In this document: one piece after another, positions 26,139 through 35,800 of the stretch
How positions within the stretch are numbered: position 1 is the stretch's first letter
Layout of the letters: every line of letters begins with the position of its first letter
Source: Runella limosa DSM 17973
GTDB lineage: Bacteria > Bacteroidota > Bacteroidia > Cytophagales > Spirosomataceae
Assembly (NCBI RefSeq): GCF_000482465.1
Contig: NZ_AXVJ01000055.1
Coordinates: forward strand, 36,961-100,960
Direction of reading: 5' to 3'
DNA: 64,000 bases
Notes under the pieces: generated by a model
Database searches by the model: none
Seen by the model: only the letters and a program-made list of their open reading frames with translations
Told to the model about the DNA's origin: nothing
Position numbers and translations under genes: made by a program

Positions 26139-28337
26139 ATGCTTTCCCGACCCAAAAATATTCGTGAAGATATATCTCGCCGCTCGTGGATAGTGGCTAT
26201 TGGCCTGATTGTCCTCGGTGCAGTGGTAATTTACCGTATTTTTTATATCCAGCATTTTGCCCTTCATAAAAATAAGCCTTGGATTGAGCACATGTCAACC
26301 ACGATGCACATTGATACCATTGAGGCAATGCGTGGAAACATTTATTCTAATGACGGGAGTTTGATGGCAACGTCGCTGCCGTACTTTGAAGTATCTCTGG
26401 ACCCTACTGTCACGGATAGTACGTATTTCTACAGTCGCGTTGATTCCGTGGCGACGCTTCTTTCTACTTTATTTAAACAAAGAACGGCTGAAGACTACCG
26501 CCGTGAGATGGTTTTTGCACGCCATGAATTTGAAAAAAATAAGAAAAAAGGAAATCGCAACATTCGGCTGGTGAAACGAAGAATAACGTATCGTGAGTAC
26601 AATATTATTCTTAACCAGTCTTTTACGGGGGTTGTTTATGATAAAAAAGCAAAGAAAAAAGTAAAAGGGACTTGGAAAGGCTGGCCGTTTTTTCGCCGAT
26701 TTGCCACAACTGGCCGAAGCCGTGGCGGAAAACTGACGGTGGTTTATGAGCGCTATAACCCGTTTGGGTCGCTGGCCGAGCGTACCATTGGCGATTTAGA
26801 CAAAAAAACACGGCATGGCTCTTTTGGGATAGAGGCTAGTTTTGATCATCGATTGGCGGGGACGCCTGGTATTGGCTTATACCGCGTCTTGGACGATCAA
26901 ACATTTATGCCAAACGACGATGACGAAAAAATACAGCCTGTGAATGGTTACGATTTACATACAACCATTGACGTGAATTTTCAGGACATTGCCGAAACAG
27001 CCCTGCGCAATACGCTCGAACGCTACAATGCTTCGTACGGTTCGGTGATTGTGATGGAAGTACAAACGGGTGAAATTAGGGCCATTGCCAACTTGTCGCG
27101 CTCCTCAGATTCTACCTACAGCGAAACCTACAATCACGCTTTGGCTGGATTGAGTAACCCAGGTTCTACGTTTAAGTTGCCTACGATGTTGGCGGCTTTT
27201 GAAGAAGGACTACCGTTGAGCAAGATGTATCATACGGGTAATGGCATCGCCAAATACCGTTCGGCGATAATTCGAGATACCAAAAAAACGGGGCATGGCA
27301 GCATTACGGCACAGCAGGTATTTGAGAAATCGTCGAACGTAGGGGTGCATTTGATTATGAAAGATTATTTCTACGCCCACGGAGACAAGTACGTGGGATA
27401 CCTGAAACGTTTTCATTTGCGCGAACCTACGGGGATTCACATGAAAGGCGAGCCTGTACCAAAGGTTCGGACGCCGTCGGACAAGCGTTGGAGCAAAACC
27501 TCGCTGACCTACATGAGCTACGGATATGAGTCGGAGCTGACGCCTTTGCAGATGTTGGCTTTTTACAATGCCATTGCCAACGACGGGTATTGGGTGCGTC
27601 CCATGATTGTGAAGCAAGTAAAAGATGCTGATAAGGTAATTCAGGAATATCCTGTGTTTAAAAGTGAAGAACGCATTGCGTCGGAAAATTCAATCAAAAA
27701 AGCGCGTACGATTCTGGAAGGGGTGGTAGATCACGGAACAGCTACGAACATTAGAAATGACCATTATAAAATTGCGGGTAAAACAGGAACGGCGCAGAAA
27801 TTGGTCAATGGACGATACCTGCAAGGGCTATACAACACGTCGTTTATTGGTTATTTCCCTGCCGACGAGCCGCGTTACACTTGTTTGATTGTCGTTGACA
27901 GTCCGCGCGGGTTTAGCATGGAGCAATTGTACGCGGGAAGTGTAGCCGCGCCCGTGTTTAAGGAAGTGGCTGATCGTATCATTGGGTACGACATAAAAAT
28001 GCACCCGCCGTTGACGAAGCAAAAAAATAAAACATTGGAAATGCAGAAGCAACTGCGGGCGGGACATTCGGATGATATTCGGATTGTGGCCGAAGAAATG
28101 GACATCGAGGCGCCTGTGAACGTAGATGGTTGGGTGGAAGCTAAAAAAGAGGGAGATAAAGTTGCATGGGCCAACCGCGATACGGATCCTACGAAAGTGC
28201 CTAATTTGAAAGGGATGTCGCTACGTGATGCCTTGTATCTGCTCGAAAATCACGGCTTCAAAGTCAAATATTCGGGGCGGGGAAAAGTGGCTTCTTATAC
28301 CAATCAGGGGGGCGTGTATGCGCTGGTGCTGAGGTGA
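26139..28337 (+). CDS. ftsI: Division transpeptidase (penicillin-binding protein, FtsI/PBP3 type) with PASTA domain
   Basis: A 732-residue class B penicillin-binding protein that cross-links septal peptidoglycan. One N-terminal membrane helix (about 15-36) precedes the dimerisation domain (RGNIYSNDGSLMATSLPYFEVSLD). The transpeptidase domain has the active-site Ser343 in STFK (343-346), SSN (398-400) and KTG (548-550). A single PASTA-like repeat is at the end (about 680-732, VPNLKGMSLRDALYLLENHGFKVKY). It is third in the rsmH block. The genes that usually follow (murE, mraY and others) are absent; the transcript ends at a terminator and a converging gene follows. Confidence 0.95.
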   Translation: MLSRPKNIREDISRRSWIVAIGLIVLGAVVIYRIFYIQHFALHKNKPWIEHMSTTMHIDTIEAMRGNIYSNDGSLMATSLPYFEVSLDPTVTDSTYFYSRVDSVATLLSTLFKQRTAEDYRREMVFARHEFEKNKKKGNRNIRLVKRRITYREYNIILNQSFTGVVYDKKAKKKVKGTWKGWPFFRRFATTGRSRGGKLTVVYERYNPFGSLAERTIGDLDKKTRHGSFGIEASFDHRLAGTPGIGLYRVLDDQTFMPNDDDEKIQPVNGYDLHTTIDVNFQDIAETALRNTLERYNASYGSVIVMEVQTGEIRAIANLSRSSDSTYSETYNHALAGLSNPGSTFKLPTMLAAFEEGLPLSKMYHTGNGIAKYRSAIIRDTKKTGHGSITAQQVFEKSSNVGVHLIMKDYFYAHGDKYVGYLKRFHLREPTGIHMKGEPVPKVRTPSDKRWSKTSLTYMSYGYESELTPLQMLAFYNAIANDGYWVRPMIVKQVKDADKVIQEYPVFKSEERIASENSIKKARTILEGVVDHGTATNIRNDHYKIAGKTGTAQKLVNGRYLQGLYNTSFIGYFPADEPRYTCLIVVDSPRGFSMEQLYAGSVAAPVFKEVADRIIGYDIKMHPPLTKQKNKTLEMQKQLRAGHSDDIRIVAEEMDIEAPVNVDGWVEAKKEGDKVAWANRDTDPTKVPNLKGMSLRDALYLLENHGFKVKYSGRGKVASYTNQGGVYALVLR

Positions 28338-28361
28338 AAAAAATGACGAACTGTCATCAAT

Positions 28362-28400
28362 AAAAAGGCTTGGTAGGAGATTCCTTACCAAGCCTTTTTT
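28362..28400. terminator. Bidirectional terminator between ftsI and the isomerase-like gene
   Basis: AAAAAGGCTTGGTA (28362-28375) pairs with TACCAAGCC plus T5 (28386-28399). The A-run and T-run flank the stem, so it can work on both strands. It ends the ftsI operon 25 bp past the stop. Confidence 0.88.
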
Positions 28401-28420
28401 GTATGATTTGCCTAGATTAA

Positions 28421-28514
28421 CGAGGTTTTGAGAAACCTCGACTTTCGGTTTTGAGAAACCGAAAACACGGAGAAAAACCGAAAGCACGGAGAAAAACCGA
28501 AAGCACGGAGAGAA
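28421..28514. repeat. TTTTGAGAAA hairpins plus three 19-bp tandem units
   Basis: Two hairpins share the loop TGAG but have different, fully compensated stems: CGAGGTTTTGAGAAACCTCG (28421-28440) and TTTCGGTTT/AAACCGAAA (28443-28464). Then come three 19-bp units of ACCGAAAGCACGGAGAAAA type at 28458, 28477 and 28496, the first and third each with small changes. More degenerate ACCGAAA-like sequence continues to about 28575. This is non-coding, between converging genes. Confidence 0.7.
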
Positions 28515-28578
28515 ACCCGAAACCAAAAACAGGAAACCAAAAACACGGAAACAGGCAACTGAAAACAGGCAACCAAAA

Positions 28579-29445
28579 CTACCCCCACTTAGCGGCTTGG
28601 ATGTTGTCGATGCTGATTTTGATGCTTTCTAGCGGTGGACGTTGACACACGTCTTGCTCTACAAAATAGTGTTTTAAGCCTGCTTTTTTGGCATCCTTGA
28701 ACAACGCGCCAAAATCAATGGTGCCTACGCCTACTTCCGCAAACTCTTTCTTTTCGGTATTGGCCATGTCTTTTACGTGCCAAAGCGGGAAACGGCCTGG
28801 GAATTTTTTGAAGTATTCGTTGGCATTTTCACCTGCTTTAGCTACCCAATACAAATCAACTTCCATGATGACGTTGGTGTTTTTCAACAACAAGTCGTAT
28901 GGTTTTTCGCCGTCAATTTTTTGGGTAAATTCAAAATCGTGGTTATGGTAGCCGAGCGTAAGACCTGCTTTTTTTGCTACTTCTGAGCCTTTGTTCAACA
29001 GGTCAAAAAGTTGTTTGTAATCTTCAGGCTTGCGTTCGTTGTCAATCAAATAGGCGATAACTGCGTATTCTTGCCCAATCGCTGCGGCATCTTCAACTAT
29101 TTTATCCCAGTTTTTGGTCAAGCCATCTGAGTCTCCAAATGCCTTAGAGCGGGCTGTCATGTAATGGCCGCTGATGGCTTTGAGGCCATTATCGGCAAGA
29201 ATCTTACTGTATTCGGTAGGTGTTTTTCCAAAAAACTTGCCTTGGTTATACCCAAAGTTTTCTACTTTTTTATATCCAAGTTTGGCAACTTCGGCCAAAA
29301 TTTTCTCGATTCCCTGCTTTTGGATGTCGCTGCGAAGGGTGTACAACTGTAATCCTACAGATTTGGCATTGGGGCGGGCTTCTAACCCGAGCATGGCGAG
29401 AGCACTAAGACCCGCTGTGCTTTGAAGAAAGGTTCTACGGTTCAT
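28579..29445 (-). CDS. Tat-exported sugar phosphate isomerase/epimerase-like TIM-barrel protein
   Basis: A 288-residue protein of the xylose isomerase-like TIM-barrel superfamily (AP endonuclease family 2). An ATG at 29445 places a twin-arginine signal at the N-terminus: MNRRTFLQSTAGLSALAMLG. A TTG four codons upstream is less likely. Barrel motifs include GLQLYTLRSDI, GYKKVENFGYNQGKFFGKTP, KAGLTLGYHNHDFEF, VIMEVDLYWVAKAG, FPLWHVKDM and KHYFVEQD; the His/Glu/Asp residues fit a divalent metal site. The periplasmic location is inferred from the signal. The substrate is probably a sugar or inositol derivative, as in many Cytophagales paralogues. Confidence 0.88.
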   Translation of the reverse strand: MNRRTFLQSTAGLSALAMLGLEARPNAKSVGLQLYTLRSDIQKQGIEKILAEVAKLGYKKVENFGYNQGKFFGKTPTEYSKILADNGLKAISGHYMTARSKAFGDSDGLTKNWDKIVEDAAAIGQEYAVIAYLIDNERKPEDYKQLFDLLNKGSEVAKKAGLTLGYHNHDFEFTQKIDGEKPYDLLLKNTNVIMEVDLYWVAKAGENANEYFKKFPGRFPLWHVKDMANTEKKEFAEVGVGTIDFGALFKDAKKAGLKHYFVEQDVCQRPPLESIKISIDNIQAAKWG

Positions 29446-29482
29446 TTGGTACAAAAGGTGATTTGATAGGTTGAACTTCGTA

Positions 29483-29490
29483 CAAAAGTA
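29483..29490 (-). promoter_or_regulatory. -7 promoter box of the isomerase-like gene
   Basis: On the minus strand the sequence is TACTTTTG, matching TAnnTTTG, 38 bp before the ATG at 29445. No clear -33 element is seen. Confidence 0.45.
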
Positions 29491-29733
29491 ATCATAATTG
29501 GATAATTACTTGAAAAGTATTTATCAATTTGATACTAAGTTGTATTTCAATGTGTTATGAATTAAAAAAAAGAAATTTGTGCTAAAACAAAGACGTTAGC
29601 GTGCTAAAAACGCCCAAAACGACTTAGTAGTATGACGATTAAAAAATAACTTTGAGAAAAATGCAACGTTAGCCGTTTTAGGTGCATCTTATAGATAAAT
29701 ACCAAATACAACCGTTTTAACAATAGTAACCAC

Positions 29734-30456
29734 ATGAAAACAATCTTCAGAAGTCAGTTAATGCTTGCGATGTTGGCAAGCGCATTGGTCGTAGTAACCA
29801 GTTCATTTACTCCAAAACAAGACGACAGCCGCATTTCGCGCACCTACGATTTAAAAGGTTTTGACCGTTTGTCGTTGGGAAGTGCGTTTGAAATTTCGGT
29901 AACAAAAGGCAATTATTCGGTCAAAGTGGAAGGCCGTAAACAGGATATTGACGATTTGGAAGCAGGCGTTTCGGCGGGAAAACTTCGGATTCGCTACAAG
30001 GACTCATTGGGCTGGGGAAGAAACCGCAAGCGAGTGACCGTAACGGTTTCGATGCCTACGCTTAAAGGATTGGACTTGTCGGGCGCAACGACCTCAAGGG
30101 TGTCGGGTTTCAACGATTTAGGGACACTCGACTTGGATATTTCGGGGGCTTCTAAGTCGGATATTCAAGTAAAAGCACAAAAAATAATCATGGACGCCTC
30201 GGGTGCTTCTAGCATTACATTGACAGGTAATGCCAACCGTATCGAAGGTGAAGTTTCGGGTGCTACCTCAATTAGAGCGTACGATTTTCCCGTAAAAGAA
30301 GCATTTTTGGACGTATCGGGCGCGAGCAACGTACGCGTGAGTGTCAATGGTAAAATGGAGGTAGAAGCGAGTGGAGCCAGCAGTGTGCGTTACCGTGGAA
30401 CTGCCTCGGTTCGTTCAAACACCTCAGGCGCCAGCTCCGTCAAAAGCGAATCATAG
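29734..30456 (+). CDS. Secreted DUF2807 (GIN-domain) auto-transporter-adhesin-like protein
   Basis: A 240-residue protein. After a signal peptide (MLAMLASALVVVTSSF), residues about 35-235 form a right-handed beta-helix-like DUF2807 domain. It starts with the family's RTYDLKGFDRLSLGSAFEISVTKG and continues with repeated SGAS/SGAT turns (LSGATTSRV, ISGASKSDI, SGASSITL, SGATSIRA, SGASNVRV, SGASSVRY). The family is common in Bacteroidota, often as a putative cell-surface protein; no function has been firmly shown. It stands alone, with a large inverted repeat directly downstream. Confidence 0.9.
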   Translation: MKTIFRSQLMLAMLASALVVVTSSFTPKQDDSRISRTYDLKGFDRLSLGSAFEISVTKGNYSVKVEGRKQDIDDLEAGVSAGKLRIRYKDSLGWGRNRKRVTVTVSMPTLKGLDLSGATTSRVSGFNDLGTLDLDISGASKSDIQVKAQKIIMDASGASSITLTGNANRIEGEVSGATSIRAYDFPVKEAFLDVSGASNVRVSVNGKMEVEASGASSVRYRGTASVRSNTSGASSVKSES

Positions 30457-30462
30457 TTGAGT

Positions 30463-30772
30463 GTCGAGTGCAGAATGCAGAGTGTCGAATATTTGTTATT
30501 CTTTAAACTTTATATTTTCTTATTCGACATTCAGGTTGAACGCATTAAAATGTAGAATGGCTATTGATTGCTCCAGAGGAGCTACATCTTAGTAGAAAAA
30601 TGAATCCAATCCCCCCAAATCCCCATCGGGGCGGCTGACGTTCGGTGAAAGATGTCACCCCCATGGGGCTTTTGGATGGCCTTTATCCCTTTTTTCTACT
30701 AAGATTTCGCCTCGCTGAGGCTACTTTTTTAATGCGTTTAACCTGTTCGACACTCTACATTCTGCACTCGAC
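30463..30772. repeat. 310-bp imperfect inverted repeat (MITE-like)
   Basis: Three pairs of arms nest in order: 30463-30489 with 30746-30772 (27 bp, one mismatch), 30533-30550 with 30727-30744 (18 bp, one mismatch) and 30586-30600 with 30691-30705 (15 bp, perfect). Small hairpins (GCTCCAGAGGAGC, GCCTCGCTGAGGC) lie between arms. The centre carries C- and G-rich runs and no open frame. It fills the whole gap between the DUF2807 gene and the LytTR gene. A non-autonomous mobile element or a folded 3' RNA are both possible. Confidence 0.7.
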
Positions 30773-30780
30773 ATTTTTAT

Positions 30781-31542
30781 TTACCTATCTATCCAGCGCT
30801 TGAAAACGGGGGCTTTTTCGCGGCTAATTTCTACTTCGGAGAGGTGATTGGTTTTGAGTTTTAGGTATAATTTTCCCGCCGCGTCTCCTTTATAACTTTC
30901 AATGGCTTGCTGATTGATAATTTGTCGGCGGCCCGTTCTGAAAAACTCAATTGGATTCAGAATATCTTCTACTTCATCAAGCGTGTTTTGTTCGGCAATG
31001 TATTTTTGCCCGTCGTGCGTAACGACATAGATGACTTGGTCGAGGTAAAAAGCGGCGATGTCGGAGATAGAAATAGGAATGGAGGCATTGCGGTGCTGCA
31101 CAATGAGTTTTTCTTTGTACAACTTCCCTTTTTGCGCTGGGTGATTGACCAACGTCTGGAGCAGCTCCGTTGGCATCTGGGCATTCTTTTTCAGCGCTTT
31201 GTATTTTTCCAAAGCCCGAATGAGGTCTTCTTCGTCAATGGGCTTGAGCAAATAGTCGATACCGTTAACTTTGAAGGCTTTGATGGCGTATTCGTCGTAG
31301 GCGGTGGCAAAAATAATGGGACATTTGATGTCGAAATAATTGAACAAGTCGAAGCTGATGCCATCCGAAAGTTGGATGTCCATAAACAGCAAATCAGGTT
31401 CTGGATTTTGCATAAACCAACGACGGGCGGTTTTGACGCTGTGGAGTACGTCAAGGACTTCCGTTTGGGGAGCTATGTCTTTTAGCATCCGTTGGAGCTG
31501 TTCAGCAATCAAAATTTCATCTTCTACGATTAGGACTTTCAT
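30781..31542 (-). CDS. LytTR-family response regulator downstream of a globin and kinase
   Basis: A 253-residue regulator. The receiver has IVEDE near the start, the phosphoacceptor Asp in EPDLLFMDIQLSDG, and Lys in YLLKPIDEEDL. The LytTR domain carries IEFFRTGRRQIINQQAIESY. It is the last gene of a leftward group: large propeller kinase, globin, small soluble LytS kinase, then this regulator, 79 bp after the small kinase. It is the only response regulator in the group, so both kinases may signal to it. Confidence 0.92.
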   Translation of the reverse strand: MKVLIVEDEILIAEQLQRMLKDIAPQTEVLDVLHSVKTARRWFMQNPEPDLLFMDIQLSDGISFDLFNYFDIKCPIIFATAYDEYAIKAFKVNGIDYLLKPIDEEDLIRALEKYKALKKNAQMPTELLQTLVNHPAQKGKLYKEKLIVQHRNASIPISISDIAAFYLDQVIYVVTHDGQKYIAEQNTLDEVEDILNPIEFFRTGRRQIINQQAIESYKGDAAGKLYLKLKTNHLSEVEISREKAPVFKRWIDR

Positions 31543-31621
31543 ATAAGTTAGGACTTGGGAATTACGAATTGAGAATTAGGAAAAACCAGTAACCAATCAA
31601 CCAGTTAACCAATAACCAAAA

Positions 31622-32260
31622 TCACAGCAAAGGCAGGGTGACTCGGAAGGTTTCGGGGGTTTGCTCTACGACCATGGGTACACTCGAAAAATAAGCATAC
31701 AAGTCGGTGAGGCTTTGGAGGGCTTCGTTGCGTTTTGGTTCTAAAATTTGCTTCTTTTGAAGGTTGTTTTCTATGATTAAGTGGTTATCAATTGATTTTA
31801 TGGATATTGTCAATGGACTATCGGGGTCGGTGATGTTGTGACGGGTCGCGTTTTCTACTAAAATTTGTAAAACAGCAGGAACAAGCTTTCGTTCGAGGTA
31901 TTGAGGTGGCACGTCGATGAGCACCGTAAGGCCTTTGCCAAAGCGAGTTTGGAGCAAGTCGGCATAATCTTTAATAAAATTTAGCTCATCGCTGAGTGGG
32001 ACGAGCGGTGTGCTGCGGGTCGAAAGTAAGTAGCGATACACCCGCGTAAGCTGGCTCAGAAACTTGACGGCGAGGCGCTGATCGCTGTAAATGAGGCTTT
32101 CCAACGTAGCAAGGCTATTAAAGAGAAAGTGCGGATTTAGCTGGCTCACTAAACTCTGGTACCTGACGTCGGATTGGGTACTGTCATAGTTGGGTACTTC
32201 ACTCGCTGGTGTTGCGGGGATTTGGGAGGATTGGTTAGGTTGGTTAGCGAGTGGTTTCAT
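31622..32260 (-). CDS. Soluble LytS-type kinase lacking membrane and sensor domains
   Basis: A 212-residue protein holding only the PF06580 kinase part plus a short polar N-terminus of about 35 residues with no membrane helix. The phosphoacceptor motif SQLNPHFLFNSLATLESLIY and N-box LVENATRHN are present. The usual G-rich ATP-lid motif (GxGLxN) is replaced by NEALQSLTDLYAYF. It closely resembles the C-terminal domain of the 1065-residue kinase at 32817, including the same altered lid, so it looks like a truncated paralogue. It starts 3 bp after the globin stop, which suggests the globin may act as its detached sensor. Confidence 0.85.
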   Translation of the reverse strand: MKPLANQPNQSSQIPATPASEVPNYDSTQSDVRYQSLVSQLNPHFLFNSLATLESLIYSDQRLAVKFLSQLTRVYRYLLSTRSTPLVPLSDELNFIKDYADLLQTRFGKGLTVLIDVPPQYLERKLVPAVLQILVENATRHNITDPDSPLTISIKSIDNHLIIENNLQKKQILEPKRNEALQSLTDLYAYFSSVPMVVEQTPETFRVTLPLL

Positions 32261-32263
32261 AGA

Positions 32264-32680
32264 TTAGGTGATTTCTTGGCTGGCTGCCTCGGCCATAGCA
32301 GCAGCCATTAGGCTGTAAACATCGAGCCACGCTTGCCGAATTTCGGGCGTGAAATCGTCTTTAAGTACTTTATCAAGTGTCCAAATCAGTGATTCTCCAA
32401 TAAAGACATAATGTTCGTTTTTGGTGCCATATTTTACGTGGCGGCGCCCCAAATCATGAAGCAAAGGGAGCAACTCGTCCATATTATCTAACGAGCAAAC
32501 CGCAAAACTTATGACTTGAAACAACTTAATACCTTGGGTTTTAAGGTCGCTTTTAAACAAAGGTTGTACTTCGGGGATAATTTCAAATAAGCGACCATAA
32601 AAAACTTTGGCGGCATATTCAGATTTAGGAACAATACGCGCAAAGCTTGTTTGGACGAGTCTTTTCTGTTGGTCATTCAT
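32264..32680 (-). CDS. Single-domain globin (Vitreoscilla haemoglobin/Hmp type)
   Basis: A 138-residue globin without a reductase domain. Landmarks of the Hmp/VHb class are visible: Tyr28 in FYGRLFEIIPEVQPLF (position B10), a Gln near the E7 position, and proximal His81 in LGRRHVKYGTKNEHY, with GESLIWTLDKVL following. It should bind heme and O2 or NO. Such single-domain globins can detoxify NO or sense gas. It lies 3 bp before a soluble LytS kinase that has no sensor, in the same orientation, which is unusual and suggests a signalling role. That role is inferred from context only. Confidence 0.9.
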   Translation of the reverse strand: MNDQQKRLVQTSFARIVPKSEYAAKVFYGRLFEIIPEVQPLFKSDLKTQGIKLFQVISFAVCSLDNMDELLPLLHDLGRRHVKYGTKNEHYVFIGESLIWTLDKVLKDDFTPEIRQAWLDVYSLMAAAMAEAASQEIT

Positions 32681-32816
32681 GGTTTTAACAATTGAGCAAG
32701 GGTTGATGTACTAATCAGGTGGCTGAAATTATATAAATTCAATGGGGACTTTACAAAAAAAGCAGTTGAGTCGTGGGTTTCGCGACTTAATCTGCCCCAA
32801 AAACTTGGGCGAACCG

Positions 32817-35800
32817 TTAATCCAATAAGGGTACCCGCACGACAAAATGCGTGTTTGTTTCTTCGATAAACAGTGGTCGGTTGGTTAGATAGCTGTACAA
32901 TGCCTTAAAATCACTGAGACCCCGTTTGTTGGAGGTCGCAACGGTTCCTCGTTTTTGTAAGTTGTTTTCAAAAATTAGGTAATCATTGTCTTCATATATC
33001 AGCACTTTCAGCGGTGATTCCAAAGCGGTAATGTTGTGTTTGATGGCGTTTTCAATCAGGTTTTGGAACGTTACTGGGACAATTCGTTTTTGGTTTAAAG
33101 TTTCCGAAAGGTGGATGTCAATCTGTAGCCCGTCGCTATAACGCATGTGAAGCAGGCTGACAAAATCGCGGGCAAAACGTAATTCTTGTTCCAGCGTCAC
33201 GGTTTCGTGGTCGTCGTTTTCGATGAGGTAGCGATATACCTTTGTGAGCTGACGCAGGTACTTCGAGGCCAGTTTGTGGTCTTTGTAAATCAAACTGTCG
33301 AGCACGGCCAAACTATTGAACAAAAAGTGAGGATTGAGCTGATTAACAAGGTTTTGGTATTTGGATAAAAACTTTTCTCGTTCCAGTAAAATCGTTTTAC
33401 GTTCCGTCTCGGCTTGTTGTTTTTGGGCTATTTCAAACTTCTGTTGGTAATCCAATTTTTCGGTCAATTCTTGGTTCAATTGATTTTGAAGCGTTTGTTG
33501 TTCTTCCAACAGTTTTACTTCGGTGGCGTGTTCGTGTTCAATCACTTTGACCCGCCAACGGTACAAATACACGCCCGAACCAATCAGGGTAGCAAGGACC
33601 AACAACCGAAACCACCAACGCTGCCAGAAGGGGGGATGAATGATGATGTGCAGGTGGTACGGGACAGGGTTCCAGACACCGTCGTTGTTGGCCGCTCGTA
33701 CGTGCAAAATATACTCGTTGGGCTGTAAATTGAGGTAATTGAGGGTGGTTTGATGGGTGGGCGCTCCCCAAGTTTTTTCAATGCCTTCGAGCCAAAACGA
33801 AAATAGATTGTTTTCGGAATGGTCATAGCTCAGGGCTGCGACCTCAATCGTCAGGTCGTTTTGGTCGTAGTCTAGCTCAATCGGAATGTTGGCCTGACGG
33901 TAGAGCGTTGGCAACACTTCTTTGCCATACACTTTGACCGACGTTACTGCTACGGGCGGGATAAACGAATTGGTCTTGACTTGGTCGGGATGAAAACTCA
34001 CCAGCCCGTACAAACCACCAAAAAGCAAATTTCCTTGGCTGTCTTTGGCGACGCATTCGGTTTCTACCGACAATACTTGCAGGTTGTCGGCCGAGCCAAA
34101 AGAGGTAAAGCGCTTGCCATTTTCTTCAAAACGAGTTAAGCCATTGGCCGTTCCCATCCACAGGGTGCTTCCTACGCGAATCAGGGCCGATATATAATTG
34201 TTGGCCAGCCCGTTGCGGGTAGTGAAGTTGGTAAATTGCTGCGTTTGTCGGTTTAAACAACCCAATCCGTTGTCGGTGCCCATCCAGATATTTCCTTTTG
34301 AATCTTCGGCAAAAGCCATGACGCCATTGTCGGGTAGTCCTTTGGGGTTACTTTCTTCGTAACGGTATGAAACAGTTTTGGTCAAATCGGGGCTAATACA
34401 AAGGACTTCATCGACCCCGCAGCCTATCCACAGGTAGTTTTTGCTGTCAAAATAAAGGGAGTTAAAACGGTTGAGGGGCACTTTTCGAATCAGTGCATCA
34501 TTAAAATGGTTGGTGAAAATGCGCGTTTTAGGATTGTAAATGGTCAAACCTTCTTCTGTCCCAATAAAAATGCGCCCGTCGGCACTTTCGGCAAGGTCGT
34601 AAATTAGTTTGCCTGCCACAAAATCGGTACGCGTAATATTCTCCGCAGGGGAGGGATTGGTTTCGTTTGGCAGGTGGTCGAAGTGCGTAAATCTGCCCGT
34701 TTTGGTATCAAAATAGTGCAGATACGAACGAGTTCCTACCCACACACCGTCGTTGCGGTCCACCAACACACTGTTGATGTAATTGTCGGTCAGGCTATAA
34801 GGGTTGTTGGGGTCGTGTAAATAGCGTTTGTGGGTCGTTTTTTTTGCATCAATCCAGAGCAAACCTTCGCTTGTGGCCAGCCAAAGGTTGTCTTTGCTAT
34901 CGACCGCAATCCGATTAATGGTGCTGGCGTTGGCATTGGGTTGAGGAACGTTGGCATCTTTGAGCAACGAGCGAAACGACTGGTTATAAGGGTTGAACCG
35001 ACTCAGCCCTTTGTAAGAAGTAGAAAACCAAATAACCCCCGCACGGTCTTGAAAAACGGATTTGACGTAGTTGGAGCCGAGGCTGCTTGGGGTATTGATG
35101 TCAGATAAAAACTGCCCTACTTTGTCCGAATTTTTGATAAAATAAAAAACGCCTTCGCCCAAGGTCGAAATCCATAAGGTTTGGTCACGGTCAAAGAAAA
35201 TACGGCTGATTTCTTGGGGTTCTTTGAGGGGGAGCTTGATGATCCGAAAAAGCTCACTGGATAAACTGAGCGAAGCCACCATTCCGCTCCGCGATCCTAC
35301 CAGAATATCTCCCGTTTGGGGGTGCTTGGCCAAGGCCGAAAGCGAATTGTCGGGGATGCTGCCAAGCTCGTCGCTTTTACAAAATACCTGAAACGACTTA
35401 GACGAACGATGATAACGATACAGCCCCATGTCGGTACCCACCCAAATCGTCTCGCCGTCGGCCATGATACTCCTGATGGAATAGACCTGGGTTTTGGAAG
35501 ATTCGTCGGTGGGAAGTTTGATGAGTTCCGATTTTTTGGAAATAGGGTCAAAAACAAGGAGCCCAGAAGCCGTGCCTAGCCAAAGTTTCCCTTGGGTATC
35601 TTCGGCAACGCAGCGAATGTAATTGCAGCGCTTGCCGTGTTGGCTAAAGTAAAATCGTTCAAATTGCTGGGTTCGGAAGTCAAAGCGATTAAATCCATAT
35701 TGGGTGCCGACCCATAGCGTACCGTTTTTGGACATAAAAACGGCACGAACCAGCATATCCGACAAGGAATGAGGGTTGAGCCGTTCGTGGTCAAAAATGC

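Noticed and set aside
28458..28514. Short regular repeats that might be a CRISPR remnant
   Set aside because: The 19-bp units abut without spacers and decay quickly, and no cas gene is nearby.
29446..29733. Possible small gene in the 288-bp AT-rich gap before the DUF2807 gene
   Set aside because: No frame with a start and protein-like content is seen, only a leftward -7 box.
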